Shown piece by piece: positions 60,901 through 64,000 of a stretch of DNA of 64,000 bases (within the stretch, counting starts at the first letter, position 1; each line of letters starts with the position of its first letter). The position numbers were made by a program, and so were the translations under genes. The DNA comes from Branchiostoma floridae. Taxonomy: Eukaryota; Chordata; Leptocardii; Amphioxiformes; Branchiostomatidae. The stretch covers positions 7,749,762-7,813,761 of the forward strand of contig NC_049993.1 in assembly GCF_000003815.2 (NCBI RefSeq), read 5' to 3'. The notes under the pieces are model-generated. The model was not told the DNA's origin. It saw only the letters and a program-made list of their open reading frames with translations, and searched no databases.

Positions 60901-63900
60901 AAAATAAAGCATGTGGATTTGTTTATCTCCTGGTATGGGTTTTAAGTCCCATATCTTCTAAAAATGAAGAAAATTTCCAAGATAAACAAGCTAAAACAAA
61001 TCTCCGGCGCGACGACTGTAAATGACATTTGCCGCTTGCCGGGATACTTCACTGAAAGCATGGGTGAGTAGCTTGTTAAAAAGAAACACCGGCACGTTCT
61101 ATTTAAAAAAAAAGTTTTAAGTTCTCAAACTTATGTTATACCTCCTACATTTATCTTTGTAACGAATGAATTTAAAATTAATTTTACGGTTGAATGTAGA
61201 AGATAAAAACACCGCACGCATCATTTCTACCCGCATTACAGTAGGCTATCCCATTGACCCCTATGACCTCGCAAGCGCCATTTTCAAATTTCGGCCGTCA
61301 AAAAAACATGCGGAAAATGTCGAATTTTGCCGTGATTTCCCGATAGTTTTTATTAAAAATCGATGTTTCTACACCTTTGAAAATGATGCAGTCGTCTTTG
61401 GCAATATTTTGATAGCATGCGGCCCAGCGGCGGGCGCCGGATACGCAAATGGGTCGCCGCCGTAGAGCAAGTCGCTTTATGCTTGTGTCTAACGTTAATT
61501 GGGAAACTTTAGCGACCGAAAAAAAACCGGACTTATAAGTCCGGACCTGAACCGGAATCTTTGGACTCGAGTCCGGACCTGAACCGGAATGTGAGCTTCG
61601 GTACGCACCACTACTCTCAGTCTGTAGTATTGGTCTTGTCAGCATGGTGGGATATGGTCTGCACACTGTGCTACTCATTGATAAATCATCAATAAAAAAA
61701 ATCACAGGGAATACTTCACGATTTCCATCCATTCGATAGTCTCATAGCTTTAATTCACTATAGGGGCAGCACAAAATTTACAATGTATACCAAGGGTAAT
61801 AACAAATTTCCAAACTGCCACGTGTTTCAGAGACCATACATGACTCTGGGCACCCTGAGGGACCAGGTCATCTACCCTGACACCCTGCAGGACATGAAGA
61901 AGAAAGGCTTCACTGATGAACAGCTACTGGGTCATCTCAAGGAGGTAGGAGGAGAATGGGAGATTGTTTTATCTGTTTTCATGTTGCTTTCATGTTGTGA
62001 TGTTTTTGTTATTGTTAAATACATGTATTCTGTAATTGTTCCCCAGGCTTACCTGAAAAACAGGTTAATGACCTGAGTTATGGTTAAACAATGAAGGGAT
62101 TTGCACACCCCTCCTTCACCTTAAAAAGTCATGTGCAGGCCAGGCGAACAGGTTGGCAAATGATTCTCGAGACAGAAGCACACCAACAATGATTTTTGTG
62201 GATATGACATTTTGTGTTTCCCCTGGGTTCTGTAGGTACAGCTAGAGAACATCCTAGAGCGTGAGGGGGGCTGGGACGCCGTGCAGGACTGGATGGATGT
62301 GCTGAGTGGAGGGGAGAAGCAGCGCATGGCTGTAAGTTATGTCTGATTGCTGCCCTCCATCCACCTCTGTCAAGGGGGTTGGCTTTTTGCAAGTCCAGTT
62401 TTCTAAGATCTTCATTGACACTGTCTACCCATCTCCTCTTGGGGTGCACACGTGGGTTCTGGCCCACTACAGACAAGTTCATGACCTTTCTTGGCCAGTT
62501 GTCGTGAGTCATTCTTTGCACATGGCCATACCAGCGGAGTCTGTCGTAGCACAAGATATCATGGAGTAAACCTAACCTACGCGTAAGCTGTTCAGATGGC
62601 ACTCTTTCTGCCAGTCTTCTGGAGCATAACCACCTGAATACCAGATGATACTAATAATAAATGTTTTTTCAGATGGCGCGTCTGTTCTACCACAAGCCCC
62701 AGTTTGCTATTCTGGACGAGTGCACGTCGGCTGTGAGTGTGGATGTGGAGGGGTACATCTATAACCACTGTCGGGAGGTGGGCATCACTCTGTTCACCGT
62801 GTCCCACAGGAAGTCACTCTGGACCCACCACGAGGTAATCATGACATTCCTGTCAGCTTTTCAGACTTACACTGTTTGTTTGTTTGTTTTATTTGGATCT
62901 CCATTAGTGATACTAAATATAGTATCACTATTCTTCCTGGAGTCCTACAATACATGAGCGATAAATACAATACTTAAGCAACAAATCTTATACAATAAGT
63001 AAACAGAAAACCAACAAAATCAACTGAGGTAACTCAAAGTGAAGGATGGAGATCAGAGGTCAAATAAAAATGCCATAACTTAGGTTTTGTATGCAGAAGG
63101 TGAATAAAACATGATTAACAAAACATAATTGATTCTAACAAACTGAATATGCATTATGAATATAAGTACGAAGTAAAGTAGTCGTGATGATAATAAATAA
63201 TATAATGTAAACAGCTATACATAACTGAAAATGACATTATCAACAAAATAAACCAAAGTAATGTATTACCAAAACAACAGCAACCGCTGAATGAAATAAA
63301 GGTAATATAAAAGAATTGGGTTGCCTTTGTCTTCGAACATATACAATGTACATGTATATACAACTGTACAACAATAATTATTCTATCATATTACCACCAC
63401 ATACTCAGTGGTGTCTTACTCAGTGGTGACTATACTGTCTTTCTCTACTAAGTTAAAGGGAAGGAATACAATTGTAGATAATCAATTTCTTATGTCAGCT
63501 GCAATCATGTCCAACTCTTTACCAATATAGGTCCAGTACAGTCATAATACACAAACCATTCTTGCTTGATAATGTTATGCCTAAATTATATTCCATGTCA
63601 TAACTACATGGAAAACATTAAAAGTTAGTGTCTAGTGTTTCCACCTTGTTACTCAGTCATTAGTGTTTCTAGATTAGAATTGTTGCTTTTGCCATATCTT
63701 GTGTAATTATTGTTACAAGCTTATCCATTCATTCAAAAATCTTCTGGGCTTTTTTGTGGATCAAGCTTATGAAGCACAGCTTAATATTTAATTATGATGA
63801 TAACATTTCAACAGTCTCAATGATAATTTTAAAATGAAAATTTGTATTAAACTTTCAACCATTGAAAACATTTTTCTTTGCCTCTTTCCAGTACTACCTC

Positions 63901-63969
63901 CACATGGATGGCAGGGGGTCATTTGAGTTCAAGCCTATCTCAGAGGACACTGTGGAGTTTGGGTCTTAA
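48424..63969 (+). CDS. ABCD3: ABCD3 / PMP70 peroxisomal half-transporter
   Basis: Peroxisomal membrane ABC half-transporter, known to import branched and long-chain acyl-CoAs and bile-acid precursors. 22 exons, all phases consistent, 1998 nt, 665 aa (human 659): 48424-48557, 51084-51164, 52022-52073, 52410-52498, 52871-52940, 53225-53251, 53754-53824, 54216-54339, 54845-54954, 55691-55780, 56702-56771, 56999-57068, 57308-57405, 57813-57904, 58227-58388, 59261-59324, 59738-59815, 60300-60365, 61831-61944, 62236-62331, 62673-62834, 63892-63969. Transmembrane part: about residues 1-430, with the family-specific [18 protein letters not shown] and the EAA-like NSEEIAFY. ATPase: Walker [10 protein letters not shown] at 479-487, signature LSGGE at 577-581, Walker B FAILDE at 597-602, H-loop His631. 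Exon 6 is a 27-bp micro-exon. The C-terminus DTVEFGS is conserved. Nothing essential is missing. Confidence 0.97.
48950..49185 (+). mobile_element. Retroposon 3' end with AAG tail
   Basis: A segment with GGACAGGGATTAGCGCCCCT and CCACTTGAAGTTGGACGTCA ends in AATAAGAAGAAGAAGAAG. The open frame before it is repetitive-looking and unlike any host gene I know. Interpreted as the tail of a LINE or SINE in ABCD3 intron 1. Confidence 0.45.
49395..49592 (-). repeat. tRNA-like (SINE-type) element
   Basis: The minus strand shows a good B box inside CCCGGGTTCGATTCCCGGG and an A-box-like TGGCTCGATCAGTTAGGA. The anticodon stem does not pair and no acceptor stem closes, so it is not a working tRNA. Short inverted GTAGTACTG / CAGTACTAC motifs lie on either side. 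Confidence 0.5.
49631..50534. mobile_element. 904-bp pogo/Tigger-like non-autonomous transposon
   Basis: Ends CAGTCAAACCTGTATTAGCG and the inverted TATAGACAGGTTTGACTG, flanked by TA on both sides. The terminal 60 bp are rich in GGCCAC units. There is no transposase frame. The termini fit the pogo/Tigger group of the Tc1/mariner superfamily. Confidence 0.8.
51874..52000. repeat. GATT tetranucleotide microsatellite
   Basis: A (GATT)n run with GGTT and GATC variants, ending some 20 bp before the acceptor of ABCD3 exon 3. Confidence 0.9.
52691..52790. other. Assembly gap, 100 N
   Basis: Exactly 100 N in ABCD3 intron 4; the flanking exons are intact. Confidence 0.99.
53450..53662. repeat. MITE with TACTGTAAATGCAGAAA end, copy 3
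   Basis: Starts TACTGTAAATGCAGAAATG and ends AACTTAAATGTATTTACAGT; inside are GCGGTTTTCGC and several ACCACCG repeats in both orientations. In ABCD3 intron 6. Confidence 0.8.
54725..54790. repeat. GT microsatellite
   Basis: Interrupted GT run in ABCD3 intron 8. Confidence 0.85.
55279..55618. mobile_element. 340-bp hAT MITE with perfect 8-bp duplication
   Basis: Ends CAGGGCTTTAGCCAGC and GCTGGCTAGAGCCCTG, with ATACAAAT directly repeated at 55271-55278 and 55619-55626. Subterminal TTCCGTCAG / CTGACGG motifs occur in both orientations. Non-coding, in ABCD3 intron 9. Confidence 0.92.
55849..56026. repeat. Palindromic MITE, GTTCACC...GGTGAAC family, copy
   Basis: Starts GCTAGTTCTCCTTTATC and ends AAAGGTGAACTAGC; the internal arms have diverged. 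ABCD3 intron 10. Confidence 0.65.
56217..56580. mobile_element. 364-bp hAT MITE with perfect 8-bp duplication
   Basis: Ends CAGGGTTGTAGCCAGC and GGCTGGTTACAACCCTA, with GGTACTAG directly repeated at 56209-56216 and 56581-56588. Non-coding, in ABCD3 intron 10. Confidence 0.9.
57920..58165. repeat. CT/CA microsatellite
   Basis: Alternating CT and CA runs ending about 60 bp before the acceptor of ABCD3 exon 15. Confidence 0.9.
58440..58545. repeat. Left half of the palindromic GTTCACC MITE
   Basis: Starts GCTACTTCACCTTTATCC, carries GGTAACCTTTATCCGTTG and ends in CTTGAAACTGCAATG. It lies between ABCD3 exon 15 and a duplicated piece of that exon. Confidence 0.65.
58636..58858. repeat. Inverted repeat element
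   Basis: GAGATCTAGTTGGAGAGCAG (from about 58711) is repeated inverted at 58773-58793; outer arms CAACTGGATAT and ATATCCAGTTG also pair. Minus-strand sequence beyond it (58870-59280) has a fragmentary coding look (for example [16 protein letters not shown]) and may be retroelement-derived. Confidence 0.55.
60584..61613. mobile_element. 1030-bp hAT element with perfect 8-bp duplication
   Basis: Ends TAGTGGTGCGTACCG and CGGTACGCACCACTA, with CTCTCAGT directly repeated at 60576-60583 and 61614-61621. The ends are full of ACCGGAA / TCCGG repeats in both orientations. Internal frames are short and not transposase-like, so it is non-autonomous. In ABCD3 intron 18. Confidence 0.92.
62090..62205 (-). 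mobile_element. LINE 3'-end fragment
   Basis: CACACCCCTCCTTCACCTT, GCAGGCCAGGCGAACAGG and GAGACAGAAGCACACCAAC match the fragment at 25160-25320. It is directly upstream of ABCD3 exon 20. Confidence 0.55.
62336..62602 (-). mobile_element. C-terminal fragment of a non-LTR retrotransposon ORF
   Basis: The minus strand encodes a typical LINE tail: [29 protein letters not shown] and [10 protein letters not shown]. The open frame continues into the antisense of ABCD3 exon 20, but that part is not retrotransposon. The coding piece abuts the exon-20 donor. Confidence 0.75.
62866..62966 (-). mobile_element. CR1-like LINE 3'-end fragment
   Basis: The minus strand shows a small hairpin (TAGTGATACT...AGTATCACTA) followed by GGAGATCCAAATAAA and an AAACAAAC tail, typical of CR1-type 3' ends. 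In ABCD3 intron 21. Confidence 0.5.
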
Positions 63970-64000
63970 GTTTTCACACTGCAAAGACAAGAGAAAATGT

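Noticed and set aside
61166..61732. Two open frames near the end of the hAT element (99 and 144 aa)
   Set aside because: They run through the hAT inverted repeat or its flank and show no transposase or other domain.

Overview
The window looks like nuclear DNA of a lancelet (cephalochordate, Branchiostoma-like). This is an inference: the genes are chordate-type, with many short exons and GT-AG introns, and introns and intergenic DNA are packed with small inverted-repeat transposons and broken non-LTR retrotransposons. Two runs of exactly 100 N (9028-9127 and 52691-52790) mark scaffold gaps.

Layout, left to right. (1) 753-1484, plus strand: the last two exons of a membrane-anchored protein that resembles TIKI/TRABD2. 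(2) 7994-32510, minus strand: a complete 37-exon receptor tyrosine phosphatase. I assembled it exon by exon and every junction keeps the frame (4539 nt, 1512 aa). Its extracellular half is built like the angiopoietin receptor Tie/TEK (two Ig-like domains, then EGF modules with Tie-specific motifs, then FN3 domains), but it ends in two tandem PTP domains instead of a kinase. (3) 39714-46552, minus strand: a complete D-amino-acid/D-aspartate oxidase gene. It has two alternative copies of the exon that encodes the active-site lid, and the reading frame allows only one of them at a time. (4) 48424-63969, plus strand: a complete 22-exon ABCD3/PMP70 gene (1998 nt, 665 aa). Genes 3 and 4 are head to head and both are predicted to act at the peroxisome.

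Mobile and repeated DNA: a 5'-truncated non-LTR retrotransposon with a long reverse transcriptase ORF lies 17 bp from the first oxidase splice donor. I could also delimit five elements with 8-bp target duplications (hAT type), one with a 9-bp duplication between the two peroxisomal genes, an internally deleted mariner, and a TA-flanked pogo-like element. Several palindromic MITE families and two 24-bp minisatellites occur inside or next to the phosphatase gene. Five separate tandem micro-duplications copy a splice junction plus a piece of exon into the adjacent intron.

The most interesting candidates are the Tie-like phosphatase and the mutually exclusive lid exons of the oxidase.
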